A stretch of 64,000 nucleotides of DNA from Psychroserpens luteus (GCF_015319355.1 NZ_JADILU010000001.1:682001-746000), one strand, 5' to 3'; positions 18,873 to 27,521 are shown, numbered from the stretch's first letter. The notes: generated from the letters alone by a model not told the origin. Numbers and translations: made by a program.

Positions 18873-20321
18873 ATGTTGTTCAATTCTTTAGAATTTGCGG
18901 TTTTTTTAACATTAGTCTTTATTTTGTATTGGTTTGTAATGCCAAAACAAGCAAAATTTCAAAATTTACTTGTTGTATTTTCTAGTTATCTGTTCTATGG
19001 ATGGTGGGATTGGCGTTTTCTATTTCTAATACTTCTTAGCTCACTCATAGATTATATAATAGGTCTACAACTTCAAAAAAGCAATAATAAAAAAATACGA
19101 AAGCAGATATTGTTAATCAGTATTTTTGTTAATATAGGAACACTTGCTTTTTTTAAATATTATAATTTCTTTGCTCAAAGTTTTGTTGAAGCATTTACAC
19201 TATTTGGTAAAACCATTGAATTATCTAGCTTAGATATTATATTGCCAGTAGGTATTAGTTTCTACACCTTTCAGAGTTTAAGCTATAGTATTGATGTCTA
19301 CAAACGCAAATTAGAGCCTACCAATGATTTATTGTCATTTTTATGTTATGTTAGTTTTTTTCCTCAATTGGTTGCAGGACCAATAGAGCGAGCAAAAAAC
19401 TTGTTGCCTCAATTTTATAAACTTCGGAAATTTAACTACAACCAAGCAACAGATGGAATTAGGCAAATGCTCTGGGGTTTTTTTAAAAAGATGGTTGTTG
19501 CAGATAATTGTGCTAGATATGTGAATCTAATTTTTGATAGTGCCGAAGATCAATCTGGAAGTACACTTCTATTAGGAGCTGTACTATTTTCTTTTCAAAT
19601 TTATGGAGATTTTTCAGGCTATTCAGATATAGCTATTGGTAGCGCTAAACTATTTGGGTTTGATTTTAAGCAAAATTTTGCAGTACCCTATTTTTCTAGA
19701 AATATAGCTGAGTTTTGGCGACGATGGCATATATCTCTGTCTACTTGGTTTAGAGATTATTTATATGTTCCTTTAGGAGGAAGTCGAGGCTCAAAAACTC
19801 TGGCCTTAAGAAACATCTTTATAATTTTTATAGTAAGTGGTTTTTGGCATGGAGCAAATTGGACGTTTGTATTTTGGGGCTTTTTACACGCCTTGTTATT
19901 TGTGCCTCTATTTCTATTTAAGATTAACCGTAAGTATTTAGATGTCGTGGCACAAGGTAGGCTCTTTGCAAAACCTAAAGAATTAGTATCTATGCTTTGC
20001 ACTTTTTCTGTTGTAACCATAATCTGGATTTTCTTTAGAGCAAATAGTGTTTCAGAAGCATTTATTTACATTACAAGAATATGCTCACGCTCTATACTCT
20101 CCATACCAGAATTTATATATGAAGAGAAGATGCTTATCGTACTCTTTTTTATCTGTGTTTTAATAGGTGTTGATTGGTTTGGAAGAGAAAATAACCATAC
20201 CTTAGAACATATAAATAAACGATTTTCAAAACCAGTACGATATGTGTTTTACTATCTTTTGGTTATGACCATCTTTTTATTTGGCGCAAAAGATGAACCT
20301 TTTATATATTTTCAATTTTAA
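18873..20321 (+). CDS. MBOAT family O-acyltransferase (AlgI/DltB-like)
   Basis: This is a 482-residue polytopic membrane protein of the MBOAT family. It has VGISFYTFQSLSYSIDVYKR, VAGPIERAKNLLPQF, a central RDYLYVPLGGSR and the catalytic-His segment SGFWHGANWTFVFWG. Such proteins move acyl groups, often acetyl, across the membrane onto extracellular polysaccharides. It overlaps an SGNH-like partner. The acceptor is not evident, as no polymer genes are adjacent. Confidence 0.92.
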   Translation: MLFNSLEFAVFLTLVFILYWFVMPKQAKFQNLLVVFSSYLFYGWWDWRFLFLILLSSLIDYIIGLQLQKSNNKKIRKQILLISIFVNIGTLAFFKYYNFFAQSFVEAFTLFGKTIELSSLDIILPVGISFYTFQSLSYSIDVYKRKLEPTNDLLSFLCYVSFFPQLVAGPIERAKNLLPQFYKLRKFNYNQATDGIRQMLWGFFKKMVVADNCARYVNLIFDSAEDQSGSTLLLGAVLFSFQIYGDFSGYSDIAIGSAKLFGFDFKQNFAVPYFSRNIAEFWRRWHISLSTWFRDYLYVPLGGSRGSKTLALRNIFIIFIVSGFWHGANWTFVFWGFLHALLFVPLFLFKINRKYLDVVAQGRLFAKPKELVSMLCTFSVVTIIWIFFRANSVSEAFIYITRICSRSILSIPEFIYEEKMLIVLFFICVLIGVDWFGRENNHTLEHINKRFSKPVRYVFYYLLVMTIFLFGAKDEPFIYFQF

Positions 20322-20331
20322 GATAGTAAGC

Positions 20332-21237
20332 TTGAAAAAATTTATAATAACAATATTGTTTTTTGGAATAGCAATTCTCGCTAGTATAGTAGGTGTGTTT
20401 TTAATGGCTGATGCTACAACAGATCCGTTTTATAAGAAATTCACCTCAAGTAAACAATCTTCATTGATTCTTGGATCATCTAGAATAGCAGAAGGAGTAA
20501 ACCCATCAATAATAAATAAAGAATTAAAAGGAATCAATAGTTATAATTATGCATTTACATATAACACAAGTCCATATGGACCTACATATTTAAATAGTAT
20601 AAAACGTAAACTAGATACCACTATTAAAAATCAAATTTTTATTTTAGGCGTAGATCCTTGGGTATTATCAAATGATAGTCATAATCCAAATGATTTAAAA
20701 ACGTTTGAAGAGCAAGATGGCTTTTTAGGAACTTTAAAAACGGTGAATTCAAATCCCAATTTTGATTATTTAGTACATAACTATTCTGAACCTTACATCA
20801 AGATTTTATACAATAATTCACCATTAGTAGTACAGGATGATGGATTTACAAAATTGACTTTGACATTAACTGATGATTACATAGAAAATAAAAAAAAGGA
20901 AACACTGGTTAATTATATCGATAAATTAAAAGAATACAAATTTTCAACTCTACGATTAGATTATCTTAAGGAAACCATAACTTATTTACAAGCTTTTGGA
21001 GAAGTGTATCTTATAAGAGTACCAATAGATTTTCAGCTTTTAGAAATTGAAAATACTTTAAAGTCTAATTTTGATGAGGTAATAAATGATTTAACAACTG
21101 AATTAAAAGTACCATATTTTAATTTTTCAAATAGAGGTGATGAGTTTAATTATTCTGATGCTCATCATTTATTACCAGAGTCTGCAGATAAATTATCTAT
21201 TGAAATTGCTACAAGAATTAAACAATTAAAGCATTAA
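20332..21237 (+). CDS. SGNH-like extracytoplasmic partner of the MBOAT acyltransferase
   Basis: This is a protein of about 301 residues with one N-terminal membrane anchor (KKFIITILFFGIAILASIVG). The soluble part begins with a serine motif ILGSSRIAEGV and ends with YSDAHHLLPESADKLS, a D-x-HH arrangement like the Asp-His of SGNH/AlgX-type acetyltransferases and esterases. It probably completes the acyl transfer begun by the preceding MBOAT protein. The start is uncertain: TTG at 20332 gives the most natural anchor. An ATG at 20293 would overlap the MBOAT gene by 29 bases. Confidence 0.7.
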   Translation: MKKFIITILFFGIAILASIVGVFLMADATTDPFYKKFTSSKQSSLILGSSRIAEGVNPSIINKELKGINSYNYAFTYNTSPYGPTYLNSIKRKLDTTIKNQIFILGVDPWVLSNDSHNPNDLKTFEEQDGFLGTLKTVNSNPNFDYLVHNYSEPYIKILYNNSPLVVQDDGFTKLTLTLTDDYIENKKKETLVNYIDKLKEYKFSTLRLDYLKETITYLQAFGEVYLIRVPIDFQLLEIENTLKSNFDEVINDLTTELKVPYFNFSNRGDEFNYSDAHHLLPESADKLSIEIATRIKQLKH

Positions 21238-21238
21238 C

Positions 21239-22150
21239 ATGAGCGCTATTTTTACAAGAAAACAAAAACACATCCTGCTAAAGTTTTTTAGCATGTTTTC
21301 TGTTGTTCGTGGTTATAATATTCTCGTTATTGTAATTGCTCAATATCTAGCATCTGTTTACATATTAGCACATGATAAACCTCTTAAAGAAGTTCTTTTT
21401 GACCTTAATTTATTGATGCTCGTTCTGGCATCTGCTTCAACAATAGCAGCTGGATATATCATTAATAACTTTTATGATTCAGAAAAAGATCTAATTAATC
21501 GCCCAAATAAGTCTAAATTAGATAAACTAGTGAGTCAAAATACCAAGCTCTCTTTTTATTTTGTGTTAAATTTTTCGGCAGTTGTGATGGCGAGTTATGT
21601 GTCATTTAATGCAGTGTTATTTTTCTCTCTTTATATCTTCTTGATTTGGTTTTACTCACACAAATTAAAGAAGTTACCATTTATAGGAAACCTTACTTCT
21701 GCCATATTAACGATTTTACCATTTTTTGCAATTTTTTTGTATTACAAAAACTTTGAACATGTCATTTTTGTACATGCTATTTTCTTATTTCTAATCATTT
21801 CTATGCGAGAATTGACAAAAGATTTAGAGAATATGAAAGGAGATTTGTTGCTCAATTACAAAACGATACCTGTTGTTTATGGAGAAAATGCATCAAAAAT
21901 TATGCTTACGGTTTTAATCGGTTTAACTAGCGTTCCCGTGTATTTGTTGCTTAATCATTATGATGTAGGTCACATGTATTTATTTTTCTATCTCTCTGTA
22001 ATTTTATTGCTTATTTTTCTACTATTACTTTGGAAATCGAAAACTAAAACCCATTACTTGATTTTGCATAATATTTTGAAATTTATTATTGTAGCTGGTG
22101 TATTTAGTATTGTTTTAATAAATGTGAATGTTGTATTAAATAGAATCTAG
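21239..22150 (+). CDS. UbiA-family prenyltransferase
   Basis: This is a 303-residue membrane protein with about eight hydrophobic segments and the two Asp-rich motifs of UbiA enzymes: NNFYDSEKDLINRP near residue 79 and RELTKDLENMKGD near 184. Bacteroidota homologues are often labelled geranylgeranylglycerol-phosphate geranylgeranyltransferase. The prenyl donor and acceptor are not proven here. The nearby mevalonate genes support an isoprenoid substrate. It starts 1 base after the preceding stop and ends 1 base before the nitrilase. Confidence 0.85.
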   Translation: MSAIFTRKQKHILLKFFSMFSVVRGYNILVIVIAQYLASVYILAHDKPLKEVLFDLNLLMLVLASASTIAAGYIINNFYDSEKDLINRPNKSKLDKLVSQNTKLSFYFVLNFSAVVMASYVSFNAVLFFSLYIFLIWFYSHKLKKLPFIGNLTSAILTILPFFAIFLYYKNFEHVIFVHAIFLFLIISMRELTKDLENMKGDLLLNYKTIPVVYGENASKIMLTVLIGLTSVPVYLLLNHYDVGHMYLFFYLSVILLLIFLLLLWKSKTKTHYLILHNILKFIIVAGVFSIVLINVNVVLNRI

Positions 22151-22151
22151 G

Positions 22152-23102
22152 ATGAATCATAAACTCAAAGTTGCACTTGCTCAAATTTCACCAGTTTGGT
22201 TGAATAAAACAGAGACGCTTAAAAAAGTAGAGAACTCAATAAAGGTAGCTTCCGAAGAAAAAGTAGAACTCATAGTTTTTGGAGAAGGATTAGTTCCAGG
22301 ATATCCATTTTGGTTAGCACTAACAGGAGGAGCAGAGTGGGACACGAAAGTGAATAAAGAGTTGCATGCGCATTATGTAAAAAATTCAATAACGATTGAA
22401 AAAGGAGATTTAGATAACGTTTGTAAATTAGCCAAGCATTACAATATGGCTATTTATTTAGGTATTATTGAACGTCCTATAGATAGAGGAGGTCATAGTA
22501 TTTATGCGTCTTTAGTTTATATTAATCAAGAAGGTGAAATTCAATCTGTACATAGAAAATTACAACCTACCTATGATGAACGTTTAACTTGGGCTCCAGG
22601 AGATGGTAATGGTTTGCAGGTTCATTCACTTAAAGATTTTACTGTTGGTGGACTCAATTGTTGGGAAAATTGGATGCCTTTACCAAGAGCAGCACTTTAT
22701 GGTTTAGGTGAAAATTTACACATAGCAGTTTGGCCAGGAAGTGATCACAACACCAAAGACATAACGCGTTTTATTGCAAGAGAATCACGCTCTTATGTGA
22801 TTTCAGTTTCTAGTTTGATGTCTTCGGAAGATTTCCCAGAGTCAACACCACACATAGATAAAATATTAGAAAAGGCACCTAAAGTTTTAGCAAATGGCGG
22901 AAGCTGTATCGCTGGGCCAGATGGAGAATGGGTTGTAGAACCTGTATTACATAAAGAAGGATTGATTTATCAAACCATAGATTTTAATCGTGTACTTGAA
23001 GAACGCCAAAATTTTGATCCTGTTGGTCACTATTCAAGACCAGATGTTACTCAATTATCAGTAAATCGAGAACGTCAATCTACAATAAAATTTGTAGATT
23101 AG
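22152..23102 (+). CDS. Carbon-nitrogen hydrolase, nitrilase-type
   Basis: This 316-residue member of the nitrilase superfamily has the Glu-Lys-Cys triad clearly visible: Glu in VFGEGLVPGYP, Lys in HRKLQPTYDE and Cys in GGLNCWENWMP. The HRKLxPT and CWEN forms place it with true nitrilases/cyanide hydratases rather than amidases, so it probably hydrolyses a nitrile to a carboxylic acid and ammonia. The substrate is unknown. It is translationally coupled to the UbiA gene by position, although no shared pathway is obvious. Confidence 0.87.
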   Translation: MNHKLKVALAQISPVWLNKTETLKKVENSIKVASEEKVELIVFGEGLVPGYPFWLALTGGAEWDTKVNKELHAHYVKNSITIEKGDLDNVCKLAKHYNMAIYLGIIERPIDRGGHSIYASLVYINQEGEIQSVHRKLQPTYDERLTWAPGDGNGLQVHSLKDFTVGGLNCWENWMPLPRAALYGLGENLHIAVWPGSDHNTKDITRFIARESRSYVISVSSLMSSEDFPESTPHIDKILEKAPKVLANGGSCIAGPDGEWVVEPVLHKEGLIYQTIDFNRVLEERQNFDPVGHYSRPDVTQLSVNRERQSTIKFVD

Positions 23103-23124
23103 TTGAACTAATAGACTACCTTTG
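23091..23124 (+). promoter_or_regulatory. Candidate promoter of the pseudouridine-synthase-like gene
   Basis: TTTG at 23091-23094, a 22-base spacer and TACCTTTG at 23117-23124 match the Bacteroidota promoter pattern. The ATG lies 17 bases downstream of the -7 element. The -33 element falls inside the last codons of the nitrilase gene. Confidence 0.6.
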
Positions 23125-23141
23125 CGGAAAATTTACACATC

Positions 23142-24017
23142 ATGAGCAGACAAGGACGAAACGGAAAAGCAAGCAGTAAGCCTACTAATAAAAAAGGAGG
23201 TAAAAGACGCGATGAAGCAAAAAGAGAAACTATTGCTCGTGAAAAAGCTCCAGTTAAGAAAAAGGTATCTAAGACAACTGAGCCAGCTATGCCAAAGAGA
23301 ATTTCTGACTCTGATGAAATTAGATTAAACAAATACATTGCAAATTCTGGAGTGTGTTCTCGTAGAGATGCAGATATGCATATTTCTGTAGGGAGTGTAA
23401 CCGTTAATGGTAAAATCATTAATGAAATGGGCTACAAAGTAAAATTTGAAGATGAAGTTCGTTTTGATGGAGCACGTATAAACCCAGAAAAAAAAACATA
23501 CGTGTTGCTAAATAAACCAAAAGGTTTTGCAACAACAACAAGTGATAGTAAGGGTAAAACAGTTATGGATCTTGTCGCTAATTCAACTAATGCTCGTATA
23601 AAGCCTATAGGTAGATTAGGAAGAGGTTCAACAGGATTGTTGTTATTTACTAATGATGATTTGATTGCGAAAAAATTCACGAATTCTAAAACAGGTGTAT
23701 CTCGATTATTTGAAATTGAATTGGATAAAGATTTGAAATATGAAGATTTCAAAAAAATACAAGAAGGTATCAAGCCAATGGGTAAACTAGTGGCAGTTGA
23801 AGAAATTAGTTATATTGATGGAGCGCCTAAAACAACTATAGGTCTTAAAATTAAAAACACAGGGAATTCTATTTTACATACTATTTTTGATCATCTTAGT
23901 TATGAAATTGTACGTGTAGATTGTGTGCAAATAGGTCAGCTAACTAAAAAAGATTTACCTCGTGGTCACTGGAAGCATTTGACAACGCAAGAAGTGAATA
24001 CATTACAAATGATGTAA
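23142..24017 (+). CDS. RsuA/RluB-family pseudouridine synthase-like protein lacking the catalytic Asp
   Basis: This 291-residue protein has a basic, low-complexity N-terminus (1-55), an S4 RNA-binding domain (LNKYIANSGVCSRRDADMHI, near 62-81) and a pseudouridine synthase domain from about 118 (VLLNKPKGFATTT). The family normally has GRLD with the catalytic Asp. Here the codons at 23610-23621 read G-R-L-G, followed by RGSTGLLLFTND, so Gly160 stands in place of Asp. The GGA codon differs from an Asp codon at two bases, so a single sequencing error does not explain it. The protein may bind rRNA without isomerizing uridine. The rest of the domain is intact and has no frameshift. Confidence 0.85.
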   Translation: MSRQGRNGKASSKPTNKKGGKRRDEAKRETIAREKAPVKKKVSKTTEPAMPKRISDSDEIRLNKYIANSGVCSRRDADMHISVGSVTVNGKIINEMGYKVKFEDEVRFDGARINPEKKTYVLLNKPKGFATTTSDSKGKTVMDLVANSTNARIKPIGRLGRGSTGLLLFTNDDLIAKKFTNSKTGVSRLFEIELDKDLKYEDFKKIQEGIKPMGKLVAVEEISYIDGAPKTTIGLKIKNTGNSILHTIFDHLSYEIVRVDCVQIGQLTKKDLPRGHWKHLTTQEVNTLQMM

Positions 24018-24025
24018 TGAGTTTT

Positions 24026-24052
24026 CTTAACCTTTTACTTTAAAGGTGTAAG
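24026..24052. terminator. Imperfect inverted repeat between convergent genes
   Basis: CTTA-ACCTTT, a 6-base loop, and AAAGGT-g-TAAG form a stem of about 10 pairs with one bulge, located where the pseudouridine-synthase-like gene and the transglutaminase-like gene converge. It overlaps the last codons of the minus-strand gene. It may be a bidirectional terminator; it lacks a long T run. Confidence 0.3.
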
Positions 24053-25031
24053 TAGAAATCAAATCGTCACCAATATATAGATGAACATCATAAAATCCAT
24101 TAGTATCAAATTGATGTTCTAGTGTTAGTGATTGTTCATCAATACTTATGGAGTTTGGTTTGGTTCTCTTGTTACTATATCCATCATCAATTAAAAAACT
24201 TACGCTTTCTACATTAATAGTTTTTTGAAGTTGATATTTAAAGCTTATTTTTTCATCTTTATGTAACAAATGATGCATTTGTTTAGGTGTATCGTGTTCT
24301 ACTAAGTTAGTGTATGCTTTTCCGTAGAGAATAGGTGCAGCTAGAAATTCATCAAATGAGTGTGTTTCGTTCTCTAAAAGTATCCATTTTTGGTCTTGTG
24401 GAAAGTGATTAATGATAAACAACTTTGGATTAGATAAAAAGTATCCATCATTATAATCAAATCTAAAAATATTGGTTTCGGGCTCAGGTATACCACTTGC
24501 CCAAGTTGGGTCACAGAGATACCATTTTCCGTCTAGTTTTATCGCATTCCAAGAATGGTTAGGAGGATCTAGTGATTCAATATTTGTCATACTCGTCTTA
24601 CCATATCCATGAACAATCTCACAATCTAAATTAGCTAAATTAGCAAGTTGTTGAACAATGTAGGCGTAACCAGTACATATCGTTTTTTCTTGTTTTAAAA
24701 GCTTACGAAAAACATCTTTTTTAAAACGATCATTCCAAGCTTTGAGCTTAATGCTGTCATTTTTATACTTGTTTCTTTTACGCTTGTTTTTTAGATAAAG
24801 CGTGTAGTCATTTGCGATATTGTGGCAAACCCACATGTAGATAGCTCTAAAACGCTCAACATCTGTGTCTAATTCTGATGTGAGGTTGTACACGAGTTCA
24901 GGCATATTATCAAGCTCTTCGTTTTTGTGCATCAATGCTATTTGATCTGACTTTGAAAAATTAATATGATCAAAGTCAGATATTTGAGCATGAGACTGAA
25001 ATGCAACTAAAAAGAGCAATAGATATCTCAT
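24027..25031 (-). CDS. Secreted transglutaminase-like protein
   Basis: This is a protein of about 334 residues. I start it at the ATG complementary to 25029-25031, which gives a compact signal peptide (MRYLLLFLVAFQSHAQ). The longer frame would overlap the upstream gene. The transglutaminase-like papain-fold triad is visible: Cys in TICTGYAYIVQQLA, His in NHSWNAIKLDGKWYL and Asp in CDPTWASG. Bacterial members are usually peptidases or cell-surface proteins. The C-terminal 100 residues look like a beta-sandwich. It lies 28 bases after the carboxypeptidase-regulatory-domain gene on the same strand. Confidence 0.82.
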   Translation of the reverse strand: MRYLLLFLVAFQSHAQISDFDHINFSKSDQIALMHKNEELDNMPELVYNLTSELDTDVERFRAIYMWVCHNIANDYTLYLKNKRKRNKYKNDSIKLKAWNDRFKKDVFRKLLKQEKTICTGYAYIVQQLANLANLDCEIVHGYGKTSMTNIESLDPPNHSWNAIKLDGKWYLCDPTWASGIPEPETNIFRFDYNDGYFLSNPKLFIINHFPQDQKWILLENETHSFDEFLAAPILYGKAYTNLVEHDTPKQMHHLLHKDEKISFKYQLQKTINVESVSFLIDDGYSNKRTKPNSISIDEQSLTLEHQFDTNGFYDVHLYIGDDLISTYTFKVKG

Positions 25032-25059
25032 TTTTGTATAATAATAAGTGAACGAATCC

Positions 25060-25476
25060 TTAATTAGAACGCTTAGATTTATAAGGCTTGTCTGTACTTG
25101 GAGCACCCATTATTTCAATAATATCATTAGACATCAACAAATTAATATAGGTAGTTTTACCATCAATTTTAATTTCTTGCTTATCATAACCCAAGAAGCT
25201 GAATATTAATACATCACCAGAACTTAATGACTTCGGAAATGTAAATTCTCCATTCACATCTGTTACAGCTCCAGTTTTACTTCCTTTAAGTACAATATTA
25301 ACACCTGGTAATGGACCATTTTCATCCATAACTTTTCCTTTAATAGTGATGTCTTGACTTGTAACAGTTGACGAAGCAACATCTTTGTTCTGCGCATATA
25401 TTGGATTAGAAAATAATGCTGTAATCATCATTATTCCTAAAAGCTGCGTGATTTTTTTAATTGTTAATGTTTTCAT
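25060..25476 (-). CDS. Secreted carboxypeptidase-regulatory-like domain protein
   Basis: This 138-residue protein has a signal peptide ending near IYAQ and one CarboxypepD_reg-like beta-sandwich domain (ITIKGKVMDENGPLPGVNIVLKG, then TDVNGEFTF and FSFLGYDKQEI). This domain usually heads SusC-type TonB-dependent receptors, but here it is alone with a short Lys/Ser-rich tail and no barrel. It is not obviously a fragment, because the end is a normal stop and the neighbouring sequence encodes a different protein. Confidence 0.8.
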   Translation of the reverse strand: MKTLTIKKITQLLGIMMITALFSNPIYAQNKDVASSTVTSQDITIKGKVMDENGPLPGVNIVLKGSKTGAVTDVNGEFTFPKSLSSGDVLIFSFLGYDKQEIKIDGKTTYINLLMSNDIIEIMGAPSTDKPYKSKRSN

Positions 25477-25499
25477 GATTATATATGTTTTGTTTACAT

Positions 25500-25507
25500 C
25501 AAATTTA
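25500..25507 (-). promoter_or_regulatory. Candidate -7 element for the carboxypeptidase-regulatory-domain gene
   Basis: On the minus strand this reads TAAATTTG, a perfect TAnnTTTG element 24 bases before the ATG. No TTTG is at the right -33 distance, which may mean dependence on an activator. Confidence 0.4.
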
Positions 25508-25539
25508 GGTGCTCATTAAAAGTTTTACTAAGTAGATTG

Positions 25540-25559
25540 AGTCAACAGCGAGTTTGACT
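25540..25559. promoter_or_regulatory. Inverted repeat, possible regulator site
   Basis: AGTCAA, 8 bases, TTGACT forms a perfect 6-bp dyad about 33 bases upstream of the minus-strand -7 element at 25500-25507. An overlapping CTAAGT/ACTTAG dyad shares its right arm. The position suits an activator site, but no regulator can be named. Confidence 0.3.
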
Positions 25560-25664
25560 TAGTGAAAACCCCTTTTAAATGAGGGAATTATAAAATTAAA
25601 GATTAAATAATAAATAGACTTAGTATTAGAGTTAAAAAATAATTCAAAAAAAAAGTAAAAATGA

Positions 25665-25693
25665 TTTGTATGTCAAAAAATAAATTAAATTTG
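25665..25693 (+). promoter_or_regulatory. Promoter of the polyamine operon
   Basis: TTTG at 25665-25668, a 17-base spacer and TAAATTTG at 25686-25693 match the Bacteroidota promoter consensus at every fixed position. Transcription would start near 25700, giving a leader of about 340 bases before speA. Most promoters in this window lie within a few tens of bases of the start codon, so the long leader is unusual. Confidence 0.62.
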
Positions 25694-25745
25694 CGTCGCT
25701 TTTAGGGAAATTAAAATCTAAAGGTAAAGCACATAGCTGAACAAA

Positions 25746-25913
25746 TTGAACAATGTTTATACGTTTGGGTTTTTGAAAATTAGGAAGTCATATTCAAAAG
25801 CAGCTTATAGGTTAAGTAACCAAATTTTAGAGCTAACTTCCGCTTACTACATTATTATGAGTCAACATCTGTTTGGCTTTATTCCTACGACTCATCCTCA
25901 ACTGCAGGTATGA
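25746..25913 (+). CDS. Candidate leader peptide (small ORF) upstream of speA
   Basis: A frame stays open from just after the TAG at 25734 to the TGA at 25911-25913, which is long for such AT-rich noncoding DNA. The best start in frame for the long form is TTG at 25746, giving 55 residues ending in FGFIPTTHPQLQV. The first in-frame ATG, at 25857, gives only 18 residues (MSQHLFGFIPTTHPQLQV). It lies wholly within the predicted leader of the arginine decarboxylase message, so it could be a regulatory upstream peptide sensing polyamines or their precursors. I recognise no family. It may also be a chance frame within a structured RNA. Confidence 0.3.
   Translation: MNNVYTFGFLKIRKSYSKAAYRLSNQILELTSAYYIIMSQHLFGFIPTTHPQLQV
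25783..25841 (+). ncRNA. Candidate structured element in the speA leader
   Basis: GGAAGT (25783-25788) can pair with ACTTCC (25836-25841), enclosing AGCT (25802-25805) with AGCT (25831-25834) and the hairpin GGTT-AAGT-AACC (25810-25821). Three nested short stems in one 59-base stretch suggest a folded leader, but they are short and could be chance. The remaining noncoding DNA, 25560-25664 and 25914-26040, shows only AT-rich runs to me. Confidence 0.25.
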
Positions 25914-26040
25914 TTATTCTTTTATTTTAGTTTTTTTTGATGTCAAAGTGATTTTATGTCATTATCTTGATATTAATTTTTTGATGGCTTAACACTATGT
26001 TATTTTTCATCACTTACATTTAACTTTTTTAAAAATAATA

Positions 26041-27456
26041 ATGAATACTAAATATATTGACTTGGTGAATCAAACTTTTGATTTCCCTCAAGAAGAATTT
26101 AAACTTGAAAACAAAACATTAGAGTTTCACGGTATCAACCTTATGAAATTGGTTGAAGATTATGGAACACCTTTAAAATTTACTTATTTACCTCAAATTT
26201 CTAATAACATCAATCGTGCAAAAAAATGGTTTGCAGATGCTATAGAGAAGAATGATTATAAAGGTAAATACAACTATTGCTATTGTACAAAAAGCTCGCA
26301 TTTTAAGCATGTCTTAGATGAAGCTTTATCTAATGATATTCATATAGAAACGTCTTCGGCTTTTGATATTGATATTGTAGAACGTTTAAAAGCTGAAGGT
26401 AAGATTACAGACGATACTTTTGTGATTAGCAACGGATTTAAACGTGCGCAATACGTCACAAATATTGCGAGACTGATCAATAATGGTCATAAGAATGCGA
26501 TTCCTATAATTGATAACTATGAGGAGATAGAATTGCTTTCCGAAGAAATAAAAGGAAAATTCAATGTTGGAATTAGAATAGCTTCGGAAGAAGAGCCAAA
26601 ATTTGAGTTTTATACGTCAAGGTTAGGTATTGGCTACAAAAACATTGTTCCTTTTTACAAGAATCAAATTCAGAAGAATAAAAAAGTAAAACTTAAAATG
26701 CTTCACTTTTTTATCAATACTGGTATTCGTGACAATGCTTATTATTGGAACGAACTTAATAAATGCCTCAAAGTTTATACGAGTCTTAAAAAGATTTGTC
26801 CATCATTAGATAGTTTGAATATTGGAGGCGGTTTTCCTATTAAAAACTCACTAGTTTACGATTTTGATTATGCTTATATGGTTGATGAAATCGTCAATCA
26901 AATTAAAACCGTTTGTGATCAAGAAGAGGTAGATGTACCAAATATTTTCACTGAGTTTGGAAGCTTCACAGTTGGTGAAAGTGGAGGCGCTATTTATGAG
27001 ATATTGTATCAAAAGCAACAAAATGATCGTGAAAAATGGAATATGATTAATTCATCTTTCATTACAACATTACCAGATACTTGGGCAATTAACAAGCGTT
27101 TTGTGATGTTACCAATTAATCGTTGGTATGATAGTTATGAGCGTGTGCTTTTAGGAGGTCTAACTTGTGATAGCGATGATTATTATAATAGTGAACAACA
27201 TATGAACGCTATTTATCTTCCTAAGTACAATAAAGACAAACCATTATACATAGGTTTCTTCAATACAGGAGCTTATCAAGAAACTATTGGTGGATTTGGA
27301 GGTTTGCAACACTGCTTAATCCCGTCGCCAAAGCACATTTTAATACAAAAGGATGATGACGGAAACATCACCACAAAACTATTTAGCGAACAACAAAAAA
27401 GTGAAGACTTACTTAAAATTTTAGGTTATGATGACACGAGCGATAGTAATAAATAA
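26041..27456 (+). CDS. speA: Arginine decarboxylase, short form
   Basis: This PLP enzyme of the alanine-racemase fold makes agmatine from arginine. Visible are the PLP-lysine segment YCYCTKSSHFKHVL near residue 80, the glycine loop GGGFPIKNS, EFGSFTVGESGG, and the C-terminal LGGLTCDSDDYY that carries the catalytic Cys/Asp pair. At 471 residues it is much shorter than the 630-660-residue SpeA of enterobacteria, as in other flavobacteria. The next gene is agmatinase, which makes arginine the most likely substrate, although sequence alone does not exclude a related diamino acid. Confidence 0.85.
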   Translation: MNTKYIDLVNQTFDFPQEEFKLENKTLEFHGINLMKLVEDYGTPLKFTYLPQISNNINRAKKWFADAIEKNDYKGKYNYCYCTKSSHFKHVLDEALSNDIHIETSSAFDIDIVERLKAEGKITDDTFVISNGFKRAQYVTNIARLINNGHKNAIPIIDNYEEIELLSEEIKGKFNVGIRIASEEEPKFEFYTSRLGIGYKNIVPFYKNQIQKNKKVKLKMLHFFINTGIRDNAYYWNELNKCLKVYTSLKKICPSLDSLNIGGGFPIKNSLVYDFDYAYMVDEIVNQIKTVCDQEEVDVPNIFTEFGSFTVGESGGAIYEILYQKQQNDREKWNMINSSFITTLPDTWAINKRFVMLPINRWYDSYERVLLGGLTCDSDDYYNSEQHMNAIYLPKYNKDKPLYIGFFNTGAYQETIGGFGGLQHCLIPSPKHILIQKDDDGNITTKLFSEQQKSEDLLKILGYDDTSDSNK

Positions 27457-27521
27457 GGATAACTGTCAATTCATATTATCGCGAACTGCATTTTACATTA
27501 AAAAAACAATTAATATCAAAA

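Noticed and set aside
23619-23621. Missing catalytic Asp as a simple sequencing error
   Set aside because: Two base changes are needed to restore Asp, and the flanking reading frame is intact, so an error is unlikely though not excluded.
25060-25476. Truncated SusC/TonB-dependent receptor
   Set aside because: The protein has its own signal, a full regulatory domain and a normal stop. No plug or barrel remnants follow in any frame.
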